Shown one piece after another: positions 51,943-60,679 of a stretch of DNA of 64,000 bases. Numbering within the stretch: position 1 is the stretch's first letter; each line of letters begins with the position of its first letter. Origin of the DNA: SAR202 cluster bacterium (lineage in GTDB: Bacteria > Chloroflexota > Dehalococcoidia > Lucifugimonadales > Lucifugimonadaceae); NCBI GenBank assembly GCA_008373205.1, contig RQOS01000060.1, positions 1 through 64,000 of the forward strand. The letters run 5' to 3'. The notes below the pieces were generated by a model that did no database searches, was not told the DNA's origin, and saw nothing but the letters and a program-made list of their open reading frames with translations. The position numbers were made by a program, and so were the translations under genes.

Positions 51943-53426
51943 TATTTTTTACTTCTTAATTGTGGAAATAACAAAACTTCTCTAATTTGATCTTGAGCTG
52001 TAATAAGCATTATTAATCTATCAATACCAATACCCAAACCTCCAGTTGGAGGCATACCATGTTCAATTGAAATAAGGAAATCTTCATCTAGCCTATCAGC
52101 CTCTTTATCTCCAAGATTTTTTCTTTGTTTTTCTTGTTCTAAAAATCTATTCCTTTGATCAATAGGATCATTTAATTCTGTAAATGCATTTGCCAATTCA
52201 TGGCCCAATACAAATGCTTCAAATCTTTCTACTACATCTTTAGATCCAGGTTTTAACTTTGCTAAAGGAGACATTTCTATTGGATAATCTAATAGAAATG
52301 TAGGTTTAATGAGTTTAGGTTCAACTCCTTGTGAGATCAATCTGTCAAGCAATATTCCCCAAGCCTCATTCTGGTCAGCAACAAACCCTTTATTCTTCAT
52401 TTCATTGGCTAAATCATTATTATTTTTAAACTTCAAAAAATCTATCCCTGTATTATCAATAATAGCTTTTCTTAAATCTAGTCTTTGCCAAGGTGGTGCT
52501 AAATCAATAGTAAGATCATCAGATATATTAATTTTTGTAGTTCCATTTACTTCAATTGAAACATAAGAGACTAAATCTTCAACCATTCTCATAACAGTAT
52601 TATAGTCTTCATAAGCTTCATATGATTCCATAGTTGTGAATTCAGGATTATGATCATGATCAATTCCTTCATTCCTAAATAATCTACCTATTTCATAAAC
52701 TTTTTCAATTCCACCTACTATCAATTTTTTTAAGTGAAGTTCTGTGGCTATTCTTAAAAAAAGGTCTTTCTCAAGAGACTCATGATAGGTTGAAAAAGGT
52801 ATTGCCCTGCCACCAGCTGGAATATCAACCAATATAGGGGTTTCTACTTCCAAAAAACCTCTATTATTCATAAAGTTTCTTACTGATGAAATAGCCTTAG
52901 ATCTTTTCACAGCAATTTCTAGAGACTCCTCATTAGAAATAAGATCTAAATATCTTTGCCTATATCTTATTTCATTATCTTTTAAACCCGACCATTTATC
53001 AGGTAAAGGCCTTATTGCTTTGGTCAGAATAACAATATCGTGTAAATCTAAGGTAAGCTCTCCTCTACGAGTTCTAAATAAATGTCCCTCTACTCCAACA
53101 ATATCTCCAATATCAATTAAATCTAAAAAGTCTTTATTTATTTCGGATTCTTCTTCCTTATAATGTAATTGAATTTTTCCTGATTGATCTTTGATATCAA
53201 AGAATATAATTTTTCCCATTGCTCTTTTAGCAATAATTCTTCCAGAGATGCATAATTGCTTAGAATTAGCACTTTCATTGGAATCATCATATGCTGTAAT
53301 AGCATCATGGATTATAGTTCGATCTTTCTCCCATCTATTTGGATAGGGATCAATTTTTAATTTTCGTAATTTTTCAAGTTTTTCAAGTCTATCTTTAATT
53401 ATTCTGTCTTCAGATAAGTTTTCCAT
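51942..53426 (-). CDS. lysS: Lysyl-tRNA synthetase, class II
   Basis: LysS charges tRNA-Lys. The 494-residue protein has the N-terminal OB-fold (ISGRIIAKRAMGKIIFFDIKDQSGKIQLH), RYLDLISNEESLEIAVKRSK, motif 2 (FRNEGIDHDHNPEFTTMESYEAY), and motif 3 (GMPPTGGLGIGIDRLIMLIT). It is the first gene of lysS-serS. The 141-base divergent region before the cupin gene shows no leader peptide, T-box or strong hairpin. Confidence 0.97.
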   Translation of the reverse strand: MENLSEDRIIKDRLEKLEKLRKLKIDPYPNRWEKDRTIIHDAITAYDDSNESANSKQLCISGRIIAKRAMGKIIFFDIKDQSGKIQLHYKEEESEINKDFLDLIDIGDIVGVEGHLFRTRRGELTLDLHDIVILTKAIRPLPDKWSGLKDNEIRYRQRYLDLISNEESLEIAVKRSKAISSVRNFMNNRGFLEVETPILVDIPAGGRAIPFSTYHESLEKDLFLRIATELHLKKLIVGGIEKVYEIGRLFRNEGIDHDHNPEFTTMESYEAYEDYNTVMRMVEDLVSYVSIEVNGTTKINISDDLTIDLAPPWQRLDLRKAIIDNTGIDFLKFKNNNDLANEMKNKGFVADQNEAWGILLDRLISQGVEPKLIKPTFLLDYPIEMSPLAKLKPGSKDVVERFEAFVLGHELANAFTELNDPIDQRNRFLEQEKQRKNLGDKEADRLDEDFLISIEHGMPPTGGLGIGIDRLIMLITAQDQIREVLLFPQLRSKK

Positions 53427-53567
53427 GTAAATGTTTTCTAAATGTTTATAATTTATAATTTTATAACTATTTCAATATGAATCGCAGTAATATTCTTTTG
53501 TGATATTTCTTTAATATAGGATGTTATTAGTTTTTGTTATAAGATTCTTTAAAAATATAATCTGAAA

Positions 53568-53951
53568 ATGCAAGAAAACAATCCTATAAATATTTCATTT
53601 GATAAAAAAGAAAGCAAAACTGACAGACCTTGGGGGAGTTATGAAATACTTTGTAAGGGACCAGGCTATCAAACCAAAAGATTAATTGTTAAGCCTAGTT
53701 GCAGACTTTCTTTACAAACACATAAACACAGAGATGAAGAATGGATTGTGGCCAGAGGTACTGCTAGAGTGACTGTAGGTGAGGATATTTTAGAAATAGG
53801 AAGAGGTGAATCTGCCAGTGTTCCTAGAACTATAAAGCATAGGATAGAAAATATCTCAGAAATAGATCCTCTTGAAATAATTGAGGTTCAAATAGGTGAT
53901 TATATTGATGAGGAAGATATTGAGAGAATAGAAGACGATTACGGTAGATAA
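53568..53951 (+). CDS. Cupin-domain protein (mannose-6-phosphate isomerase type II-like)
   Basis: A 127-residue single cupin closely resembling the C-terminal domain of type II phosphomannose isomerase/GDP-mannose pyrophosphorylase: DRPWGSYEILCKGPGYQTKRL, the metal site LQTHKHRDEEWIVARGTARVTV, and RGESASVPRTIKHRIENISE with the last His. As a free domain it may isomerise a sugar phosphate. Its tail is acidic. It is convergent, one base from the coiled-coil gene. Confidence 0.85.
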   Translation: MQENNPINISFDKKESKTDRPWGSYEILCKGPGYQTKRLIVKPSCRLSLQTHKHRDEEWIVARGTARVTVGEDILEIGRGESASVPRTIKHRIENISEIDPLEIIEVQIGDYIDEEDIERIEDDYGR

Positions 53952-53952
53952 A

Positions 53953-54558
53953 TTATTGATTCTTTTCTACTGTAATATTTTCTGATGGATCATCTAATAG
54001 ATCAAGTCCACTTCTCACCTGACTAAGAATAGTTGAAATTCTTTCTTCAAGAGCATAAAGAACTTCTTTTGCATAATTGTCAGCACCATCTCTTCTATCA
54101 ATAGCAATTTTTTCTGATTCATCTAATACTCTGCTAGATTCTTGTTGAGCATTCATAATAATTCTTTCAGACTGCTCTTGAGCATCATTAATTATTTCTT
54201 CAGATCTTTTATTTGCTTGCTCTACAATAGCGGTTTCAAGAACCATTTCCTCAGCTTTTGCTTCTGCGTCTGATAGGATTTCTGCAGCATCTCTTTTTGC
54301 AATTTCTCTCATTGTAGAAGATTCTTCGTCTGCATAATTTCTAATTCTTACAGCTTCTTTATCAGCTTGATCAATAATTGCTTCTTTTTGTCTAGTTACC
54401 ATTCCAGCTTCATCAAGTTCACTAGGTAAATTTTCTATGACATCCTTTAATATGTCTAATGAACGTGATTTGTCAATCATTACCTTAGATGTTCCAGGTA
54501 AAGACTTAGTTTCTTTTAGAATAGTTTCTAAATTTTTTATTTCTTCAATAATATTCAT
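53953..54558 (-). CDS. Coiled-coil protein of the SepIVA/DivIVA-like type
   Basis: A 201-residue, almost wholly helical protein. The N-terminus (NIIEEIKNLETILKETKSLPGTSKVMIDKS, then IENLPSELDEAG) resembles mycobacterial SepIVA (Rv2927c), which is also encoded beside coaD. Residues ~65-175 form a long coiled coil with repeating A-x-x-I-x-x-A-x-x-E patterns (EEIINDAQEQSERIIMNAQQ). In mycobacteria the protein helps organise septation and growth. The start is ATG at 54558 with GGGAGG five bases upstream. Function here is by analogy of sequence style and position only. Confidence 0.65.
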   Translation of the reverse strand: MNIIEEIKNLETILKETKSLPGTSKVMIDKSRSLDILKDVIENLPSELDEAGMVTRQKEAIIDQADKEAVRIRNYADEESSTMREIAKRDAAEILSDAEAKAEEMVLETAIVEQANKRSEEIINDAQEQSERIIMNAQQESSRVLDESEKIAIDRRDGADNYAKEVLYALEERISTILSQVRSGLDLLDDPSENITVEKNQ

Positions 54559-54614
54559 AAATCCTCCCAATAAATAAATTCTATGTTATTGATATGGTTA
54601 AATTCCGTACTATT

Positions 54615-55100
54615 TTAAGCAGATTTACTGATTCTTTTCATTAATGGCTCAAAAACATGAGCTGGAACTAAAGACTTAATATCTCCTCCTAAAGATGCTA
54701 TCTCTTTTACTCTGCTAGAACTAACATATTGATATTTTAAAGAAGAGATCAAGCAAACCGTATCTATGTCTGAGTTCATTTCTCTGTTTGTCAAAGCCAT
54801 TTCTCTTTCATACTCAAAATCTGCACCAATTCTCAGTCCTCTAATAATTGCTGAAGAATTTAATTCTTTAGCCAGATCAACTGTGAGCGTATTAAAAGGT
54901 ATAACATCTACATTATTAAGATCAGATACTGCTTGTTGAAACATACTTACTCTTTCATCAATATCAAAAATAACATTTTTTAGAGAGCCTGAGTAAACAC
55001 AAACAGTTACTTTTTCAAAGAGCAAAGAGGCTCTTTGCACGATATCAAAATGCCCCTTGGTTACTGGATCAAATGTCCCTGGATATATACTTTTAACCAT
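54615..55100 (-). CDS. coaD: Phosphopantetheine adenylyltransferase
   Basis: CoaD transfers AMP from ATP to 4'-phosphopantetheine to make dephospho-CoA. The 161-residue nucleotidyltransferase has IYPGTFDPVTKGHFDIVQRA at the N-terminus, VCVYSG, IIRGLRIGADFEYEREMALTNREM near residue 85, and YQYVSSSRVKEIASLGGDI. The ribosome site is AGAGGGA. It follows rsmD by three bases. Confidence 0.96.
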   Translation of the reverse strand: MVKSIYPGTFDPVTKGHFDIVQRASLLFEKVTVCVYSGSLKNVIFDIDERVSMFQQAVSDLNNVDVIPFNTLTVDLAKELNSSAIIRGLRIGADFEYEREMALTNREMNSDIDTVCLISSLKYQYVSSSRVKEIASLGGDIKSLVPAHVFEPLMKRISKSA

Positions 55101-55103
55101 TTT

Positions 55104-55628
55104 TTATCCCTCTTTATTACTAGAGAATATTGAAATACTTGTGTCTCCATATTCTTTTTGACCTTGCATATTAAAAATTTTAATAGATTTAGCTATGTTC
55201 TGTCTAGAAGAATGCTCAAATATCAATTTTGTATCTTGCCCAGAAAGTTTATTATCTATAATTTGAGAAACAATTTTATCTATAGAATTATCAGAATACG
55301 GAGGATCAGCAAAAATAAAATCAAATTTTTCTGATATTTTGCCTAATTGGTTTTCACAGTTAGCCTTAATCATCCTTGCCTCACCTTCAAAATCATATTT
55401 TTCTACCTGATTTTTAATTTTTTGTAAAAATTTATTATTTATATCAACAAAATAACAATTAGAAACACCGAGTTCCAAAGCTCTTAGGCCTAATGCCCCA
55501 GTTCCTGCATATAAATCTAAGAAGTTTTTACCTTGTAAATTTTCATGCCCTAAAATTGAAAAAACTGCACCTATAACCTTTGAAGAGGTAGGTCTTAAGT
55601 TTTTCTTTTTATACTGAAATTTTTTCAA
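55104..55628 (-). CDS. rsmD: 16S rRNA (guanine-966-N2) methyltransferase RsmD
   Basis: RsmD methylates G966 of 16S rRNA. The 174-residue protein has RPTSSKVIGAVFSILG, the SAM-binding FLDLYAGTGALGLRALELG near residue 38, and the catalytic FDFIFADPPYS near residue 104. The usual N-terminal RIIAGxxKGR sequence is missing, so the protein is a little short. It starts with TTG at 55628, overlapping the dus gene by 20 bases. Confidence 0.9.
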   Translation of the reverse strand: MKKFQYKKKNLRPTSSKVIGAVFSILGHENLQGKNFLDLYAGTGALGLRALELGVSNCYFVDINNKFLQKIKNQVEKYDFEGEARMIKANCENQLGKISEKFDFIFADPPYSDNSIDKIVSQIIDNKLSGQDTKLIFEHSSRQNIAKSIKIFNMQGQKEYGDTSISIFSSNKEG

Positions 55629-56595
55629 GCTTATTTTTCTCTACATTTCTATCAAACAACTTAAAAAATAATTCTATAACATTTTCTATGGAATCCGAGG
55701 ATCTAAATATTTTTTGCCTTATTTCCCTTGAATTATAGAATCCTTTCGCATAGTAGGATAAATTTTTCTTTATCTGCATGTCTAAATTTTTCTTAGGAAA
55801 ATAATTTTTAATTTGTTGTAAATGATTTATAATTGTTTTTTTCTTATATAAATCTTTTTCTTCATAACTCAATTTTTCTAAGCTATTATTGAAAACCCAG
55901 GGATTACCAATTGCTCCACGCCCAATCATAACAGATTTACATTTAGTGAACTCTATCATTCTCTTAGCATCATCATATGACTTCACATCTCCGTTACCTG
56001 TAACAGGAATTTCTACACTCTCAACAACCTGCTTGATAATTGACCACTTAGAATTTCCTTCATATCTTTGGGATCTACTTCTAGGATGTACTGTTATTCC
56101 ATCAACTCCTTCAGACTCAAGCATTTTTGAAAACTCTACTGCATTAATATTATTTTCATCCCATCCACTTCTAATTTTTACAGTTAACGGAATTTTAGTT
56201 GCATTTCTAATAGAATTTATTAATTTAGCTGTTCCTACAATATCTTTCATTAGAGCTGCTCCTTTGCCTTTCTTCGTAATTTTAGGAACAGGGCATCCCA
56301 TATTGATATCGATTATACTCGCTCCTAAATCCTGAAGGATTTTTGAAGATTCAGTTAATGATTCGGAGTCACATCCAAGAAGTTGCATAGCAATTGGATT
56401 TTCATATTCAGAAAATGCTGTAATCAATTTAGTTCTATCAGATTTATTGTAAACTAATGATATTGAATCAATTTCTTCGGTAGTGACAAACCCTGATCCA
56501 TTATCTAAACAAATTGTTCTGAAAGGAGCATTAGAAACGCCTGCCATTGGGGCTAATCTGATAATATTTTTTTCTAATAAATCATTGAATTTCAT
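55609..56595 (-). CDS. dusB: tRNA-dihydrouridine synthase
   Basis: An FMN enzyme that reduces uridine to dihydrouridine in tRNA. The 328-residue protein has RLAPMAGVSNAPFRTIC near residue 15, IAMQLLGCDSESL, IDINMGCPVPKITKKGKGAALM with the catalytic Cys, VKIRSGWDENN, ITVHPRSRSQRYEGNSKW, VTGNGDV and MIGRGAIGNPW. It belongs to the DusB-like bacterial group. It heads dus-rsmD-coaD-sepIVA-like, with the lipoprotein gene three bases upstream. Confidence 0.93.
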   Translation of the reverse strand: MKFNDLLEKNIIRLAPMAGVSNAPFRTICLDNGSGFVTTEEIDSISLVYNKSDRTKLITAFSEYENPIAMQLLGCDSESLTESSKILQDLGASIIDINMGCPVPKITKKGKGAALMKDIVGTAKLINSIRNATKIPLTVKIRSGWDENNINAVEFSKMLESEGVDGITVHPRSRSQRYEGNSKWSIIKQVVESVEIPVTGNGDVKSYDDAKRMIEFTKCKSVMIGRGAIGNPWVFNNSLEKLSYEEKDLYKKKTIINHLQQIKNYFPKKNLDMQIKKNLSYYAKGFYNSREIRQKIFRSSDSIENVIELFFKLFDRNVEKNKLEKISV

Positions 56596-56597
56596 AA

Positions 56598-57191
56598 CTA
56601 ATTTTTAGAAGCATTACTTAGAATTTCAGAAAGTTTATTTTTTTGAGCTGAATAACCTACTGATCTATAAATTTCATCCCCATTATTATCAAAAATAATA
56701 TAAGTAGGTGTACTAAAAATTTCAAATTGCTTAACCGTTGGAGTAACGTCTTCTAGATATCTATTTGCAACATCAATAACAATAAAATTTACATCTTGTT
56801 TATATTCTTCTTTTAAATCCCTTAAGACAACTTCACTCATTTTACAATAGACGCATGTTTCACTCCATCCTTCAAGAAAAGTAGGTTTACCTGATCCAAT
56901 AAGCAGCTCTATTTCAGATAAGTCAGTCATTATACCTCTTGATCTGTACTGAGCTTCTCTAAGATTTTCAAATGAATTAAATGAACCTAAGTTTGAAGAC
57001 AAGTCCTTGTATATATCTTCGTTATTTTGATTTTTCCACAAAGAATAATCATTTTCAAAAGTTCTGACTAGCTTAGTTTTTTCATCAATAATCAGAACCT
57101 CGTCTGAATTAGAAGTTTGCACCTCAAAAGTTTCTTGGTTATTACAACCAAAAAATAAAAATATAAAAATCGATAAAAATAAAACTTTCAT
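56598..57191 (-). CDS. Thioredoxin-fold lipoprotein
   Basis: A 197-residue exported protein with signal VLFLSIFIFLFFGC and lipidated Cys16. The C-terminal ~110 residues form a thioredoxin domain with the active site SETCVYCKMSEV (CxxC), a cis-Pro segment IFSTPTYIIFDNNGDE and YRSVGY. It probably works outside the membrane in disulfide exchange or in cytochrome or oxidase maturation. The middle part (residues 35-90) is not recognised. It follows the MFS gene by eight bases. Confidence 0.85.
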   Translation of the reverse strand: MKVLFLSIFIFLFFGCNNQETFEVQTSNSDEVLIIDEKTKLVRTFENDYSLWKNQNNEDIYKDLSSNLGSFNSFENLREAQYRSRGIMTDLSEIELLIGSGKPTFLEGWSETCVYCKMSEVVLRDLKEEYKQDVNFIVIDVANRYLEDVTPTVKQFEIFSTPTYIIFDNNGDEIYRSVGYSAQKNKLSEILSNASKN

Positions 57192-57199
57192 ACTAATTA

Positions 57200-58624
57200 T
57201 TATATTTGTTTTTGTCTAATTGCAAAAATATTTGGAATCAATGAAATAAGTAGGAAAAATATCGAAGAAAAATAGATGAATTTCCAAGCATTTAGAAATA
57301 CATTAATTGAACTTTCTTCTAAAGAGCTCAATCCACTTATATCGCCATTATAATTAGCCCCAATAATTAAGAATGCTGAAAGTATTATTGTGGCGTAAGT
57401 CTGACCTAATGTATTTCCCATATTCCTAATGAAACTGATAATTGAAGAAACAAATCCATATTGATTTTTATCTAATGAGCTATAGGTAATTGCCATATTA
57501 GGAGATCCCCATAAACCTTTACCGACACCTCCTATAATCAAAATAGAAGTAATGAATATTTTTGAAGAATTAACTGAAAATTGTGAAATCATAGCATAAG
57601 CAAATATAAGAAGAAGAAGGCCAAGTATTATAAATTTTTCTCTTCCAAATTGATCTGAAAGCCTTCCTCCAATTGGAGCTGAAATAGCAAATGCGAGAGC
57701 TCCAAAAATTAACATAAAGCCAACATTTGATTCATTGATATTTAATAATCCAGTTAAAAATATTGGCATCATAATCATATCAGTGCTCATAGACATAAAT
57801 GCAAAAAATCTAGTATTTACAGCAACAGAAAAATCCTTTTTCTTGAACAATCCAAAATTTAGAAGTGGATTATTTGCTCTTAACTCTGTGAAAATAAATC
57901 CTAAACCAAAAAAAATAGAAATTATTAGAAATAGTATTGAGTAATTTGAGAAAATATTCTCAAATGATAAATTCTTAAGGCCAACAATCAAAGTTATAAT
58001 GAAGCTTATTCCAAATAAAGTACCTTTATAATCAAACATTTGATTATCACTGTCGACAGATTCTATTTCGTCTTTCTTTAGTAGTAAATATCCTAAAATA
58101 AAAGCTAAGATCATAGGAACTAATAGAAAAACATATACTGATTCCCAACCAAAATTATAAACTAATAAACCTCCTACTACAGGGCCTACTGTTTGACCCA
58201 AACCAACACTTGTACTCATCATTCCTAGTGATTTACCTCTCTCACTGTCTGGAAATAAACTACTAACAATGGCACCACCTACTGCTTGACCCATTCCTGA
58301 ACCGATTGCCATAATTATTCTTGAAAAAATCAATATTTCGAAAGTATTAGCAAATACTCCTAATAAAGTACCAATAATAAAAATAAGTATCCCAAATATA
58401 TGAACATTTTTTCTTCCAAAACGATCTGCAATATTTCCTGCTGGCAAAAGAATCGCTGTTACAGTTAATAAGTGCACAATAACTAACCATGAAACTTGAT
58501 GAATAGGAGTATTAAATGAGTGTGAAATATCTTTTAATGAGATCAAAATAGCACCCATACTCATAACACTTACGAATAAAGATAGAGTTACTGCTAAGAA
58601 TGCAATCCATTTATAATTTTTCAT
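57200..58624 (-). CDS. MFS transporter, DHA2 (14-helix drug exporter) type
   Basis: A 474-residue transporter with about 14 hydrophobic segments. The DHA2 markers are SWLVIVHLLTVTAILLPAGNIADRFGRKNVH with motif A (GNIADRFGRK), AIGSGMGQAVGGAIVSSLFPDSERGKSLGMMS, and the motif C-like GLGQTVGPVVGGLL. Substrates of relatives are lipophilic drugs, detergents or unknown metabolites. The ATG at 58624 (MKNYKWIAF) is preferred over one 24 bases upstream. A divergent enolase-superfamily gene starts 53 bases away. Confidence 0.88.
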   Translation of the reverse strand: MKNYKWIAFLAVTLSLFVSVMSMGAILISLKDISHSFNTPIHQVSWLVIVHLLTVTAILLPAGNIADRFGRKNVHIFGILIFIIGTLLGVFANTFEILIFSRIIMAIGSGMGQAVGGAIVSSLFPDSERGKSLGMMSTSVGLGQTVGPVVGGLLVYNFGWESVYVFLLVPMILAFILGYLLLKKDEIESVDSDNQMFDYKGTLFGISFIITLIVGLKNLSFENIFSNYSILFLIISIFFGLGFIFTELRANNPLLNFGLFKKKDFSVAVNTRFFAFMSMSTDMIMMPIFLTGLLNINESNVGFMLIFGALAFAISAPIGGRLSDQFGREKFIILGLLLLIFAYAMISQFSVNSSKIFITSILIIGGVGKGLWGSPNMAITYSSLDKNQYGFVSSIISFIRNMGNTLGQTYATIILSAFLIIGANYNGDISGLSSLEESSINVFLNAWKFIYFSSIFFLLISLIPNIFAIRQKQI

Positions 58625-58677
58625 ACAAAAGGTATGATAACATATCACTCAAATTAACTATCTAAAGTGGAGAAAAC

Positions 58678-59778
58678 ATGAAAATTACAAACGTAAAAGT
58701 AGAATTATTTGATTGGACTACAGAACCGTGGAAAACTAATGATCACACCCAATTTGGAAGTACTGTGCAACTAGGAGTAGTTACGGTGGAAACTGATCAA
58801 GGTATAAATGGTAATGCTTTTCTAGGTAGCTCAAGAGTGGGTGCTAATCATCATGCTCCAGGATTAATAGAATTTATAAAACCTATAGTTATGGGAAGAA
58901 ATCCATTGGATATAGGTGCTATTTGGCAAGATATGTGGAAGATGAACAGATCTGTATCCACATATGTCATTGCTGCTATAGATGTTTGTTTATGGGATAT
59001 CAATGGAAAAATGGCTAATCAACCGATACATAGACTTTTAGGAACTTATAAAGAAACTGCTCCTGTATATTCATCAACTGCATATCATGAAACAAAAGAA
59101 GAGTATGCAGAAGAAGCTTTAAAATTTAAAGAGCTCGGTTGGACTGCTCACAAAATACATCCACATGGGAACCCACAATATGATATTGAAATTTGTAAAG
59201 CAGTCAGAGAGGCTGTTGGTGATGATATGAAACTTATGTTAGATTCAATGTGGGCATATCAATATGAAGACTCAGTTAGAGTTGGTCGAGCAATTGAAGA
59301 ATTAAATTTTTATTGGTATGAAGATCCTCTAGTAGAAGAAGATATATATAGTTATAAAAAACTTCATCAAAAATTAGATATTCCTATAATGTCAACTGAA
59401 TATGCTCCTGGTAGATTCTATGGAATGGCAGAGTGGATAACTGAGTATGCAACGGATTTCTTAAGAGGGGATGTTCCTGTAACAGGTGGTATAACTCCTA
59501 TGATAAAACTTTGTCACTTAGCTGAAGGATTTAATATGAAATGTGAAATACATCATGGTGGAAATTCCCTAAATAATGTTGCTAACCTTCACTTAACAAT
59601 GGCTGTTCCAAATTGTGAATTCTTTGAATTTTTCCCTTGTACAGGAGCTAATATGTTTGGGTTGGTAGAAGACATAAGTTTTGAAGGTGGTTATGTACAA
59701 GCTCCTACTAAACCAGGATTAGGATACGAGATTGATTGGGATTTACTTAAGAAAGGGCACACTGCTACGCTTGAGTAA
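58678..59778 (+). CDS. Enolase-superfamily protein (mandelate racemase subgroup), copy 3
   Basis: A 366-residue member distinct from the other two copies. After the capping domain (VIAAIDVCLWDINGKMANQPIHRLLG), the Lys region is TAHKIHPHGNP near residue 160, metal ligands lie in LMLDSMWAY (Asp), YWYEDPL (Glu) and MSTEYAPG (Glu), then LRGDVPVTGGITP, and the catalytic His is in CEIHHGGNSLNNVANLH. The KxH form of the first acid-base motif suggests a racemase or dehydratase of the rhamnonate/mandelate side. The ribosome site is GTGGAGAAAAC. It is not in an operon with an aldolase. Confidence 0.85.
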   Translation: MKITNVKVELFDWTTEPWKTNDHTQFGSTVQLGVVTVETDQGINGNAFLGSSRVGANHHAPGLIEFIKPIVMGRNPLDIGAIWQDMWKMNRSVSTYVIAAIDVCLWDINGKMANQPIHRLLGTYKETAPVYSSTAYHETKEEYAEEALKFKELGWTAHKIHPHGNPQYDIEICKAVREAVGDDMKLMLDSMWAYQYEDSVRVGRAIEELNFYWYEDPLVEEDIYSYKKLHQKLDIPIMSTEYAPGRFYGMAEWITEYATDFLRGDVPVTGGITPMIKLCHLAEGFNMKCEIHHGGNSLNNVANLHLTMAVPNCEFFEFFPCTGANMFGLVEDISFEGGYVQAPTKPGLGYEIDWDLLKKGHTATLE

Positions 59779-59830
59779 TTTTTCTAAAAAATAATATAAT
59801 TAAATTAATTCCAAAATAAAGGAGTGTATT

Positions 59831-60679
59831 ATGGTAAATCAAGGTTTCTTTGGGAATATCTCTAATACTATTCACCTAATGAAGTCATGTGTGAATGTAT
59901 TAAAAAAAGATAAAGAACTGGTTTTCTTTCCAATAATGGCAGCTATCTTTGTCATTGTTTTATTAGGAATAATATACTCAACTGGTGGAATAACTTTTTC
60001 AGATAACCCTGAAGAACAGGGGTCAATTATTCCATTAGCGATTTTGATTTTTGGGGCTAATTTTATTATTGTTTTTTTCAATTCAGCTTTAATTTCTGCT
60101 GCTTTAGAAAGATTACGTGGAGGGGATCCTAATATATCTTCAGGTCTTAGCCACGCTTTCAAACATGTTCACCATATTTTTCTGTGGTCCATTATTGTAA
60201 CAATAATGGCATTAATCTTTGCTGCTATAAGATCTATGGGAAGAAACAGGGGCATGATGGGTCAAATAATGACAGAATTATTTGCAAGCTTTCTTCAAGC
60301 AGGTTGGGCGATGATGACATTCTTTGTTGTTCCGATTATAGTTTCAGAAAATCTTGGTCCTATTTCTGCTATAAAAAGATCTTCTGGATTATTTAAGCAA
60401 ACTTGGGGCAATCAAGTTGCAGCTAATTTTGGGTTTGGAATATTTCAGATTTTAGCTTTATTAGCAAGTGGAGCCATAGGATGGATTTTTGGCTTAGCAA
60501 GCCCTACCTTTGGTATGATTGTAGGCGTTTTATGTGCCAGCATCTCAGTCTCTATTATCTACACACTAGAAGGAATATATAAGGCTGCACTTTACGAATT
60601 TGCTATGGGAGAAAAACCTTTAGAATTTGAACAACAAGATCTAAGGACAGCCTATAGAGCTAGTGCGTCTATGGCTTAA
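59831..60679 (+). CDS. Multi-pass membrane protein, DUF6159-like
   Basis: A 282-residue integral membrane protein with about six helices, starting after AAAGGAGTGTATT. The N-terminal cytoplasmic segment LMKSCVNVLKKDKELVFFPIM, FNSALISAALERLRGGDPN followed by SSGLSHAFKHVHHIFLWSII, and VPIIVSENLGPISAIKRSSGLFKQTWG are typical of a conserved family of unknown function. The tail ends in an acidic/aromatic segment. It overlaps the convergent oxidoreductase gene by four bases. Confidence 0.75.
   Translation: MVNQGFFGNISNTIHLMKSCVNVLKKDKELVFFPIMAAIFVIVLLGIIYSTGGITFSDNPEEQGSIIPLAILIFGANFIIVFFNSALISAALERLRGGDPNISSGLSHAFKHVHHIFLWSIIVTIMALIFAAIRSMGRNRGMMGQIMTELFASFLQAGWAMMTFFVVPIIVSENLGPISAIKRSSGLFKQTWGNQVAANFGFGIFQILALLASGAIGWIFGLASPTFGMIVGVLCASISVSIIYTLEGIYKAALYEFAMGEKPLEFEQQDLRTAYRASASMA

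Noticed and set aside
53427-53567. Possible T-box or leader peptide before lysS-serS
   Set aside because: No T-box core sequence, no Lys or Ser codon run followed by a terminator, and too short for a T-box.
55889-56335. 148-codon plus-strand frame opposite dusB
   Set aside because: It is the antisense shadow of a conserved gene, with no ribosome site or recognisable protein pattern.
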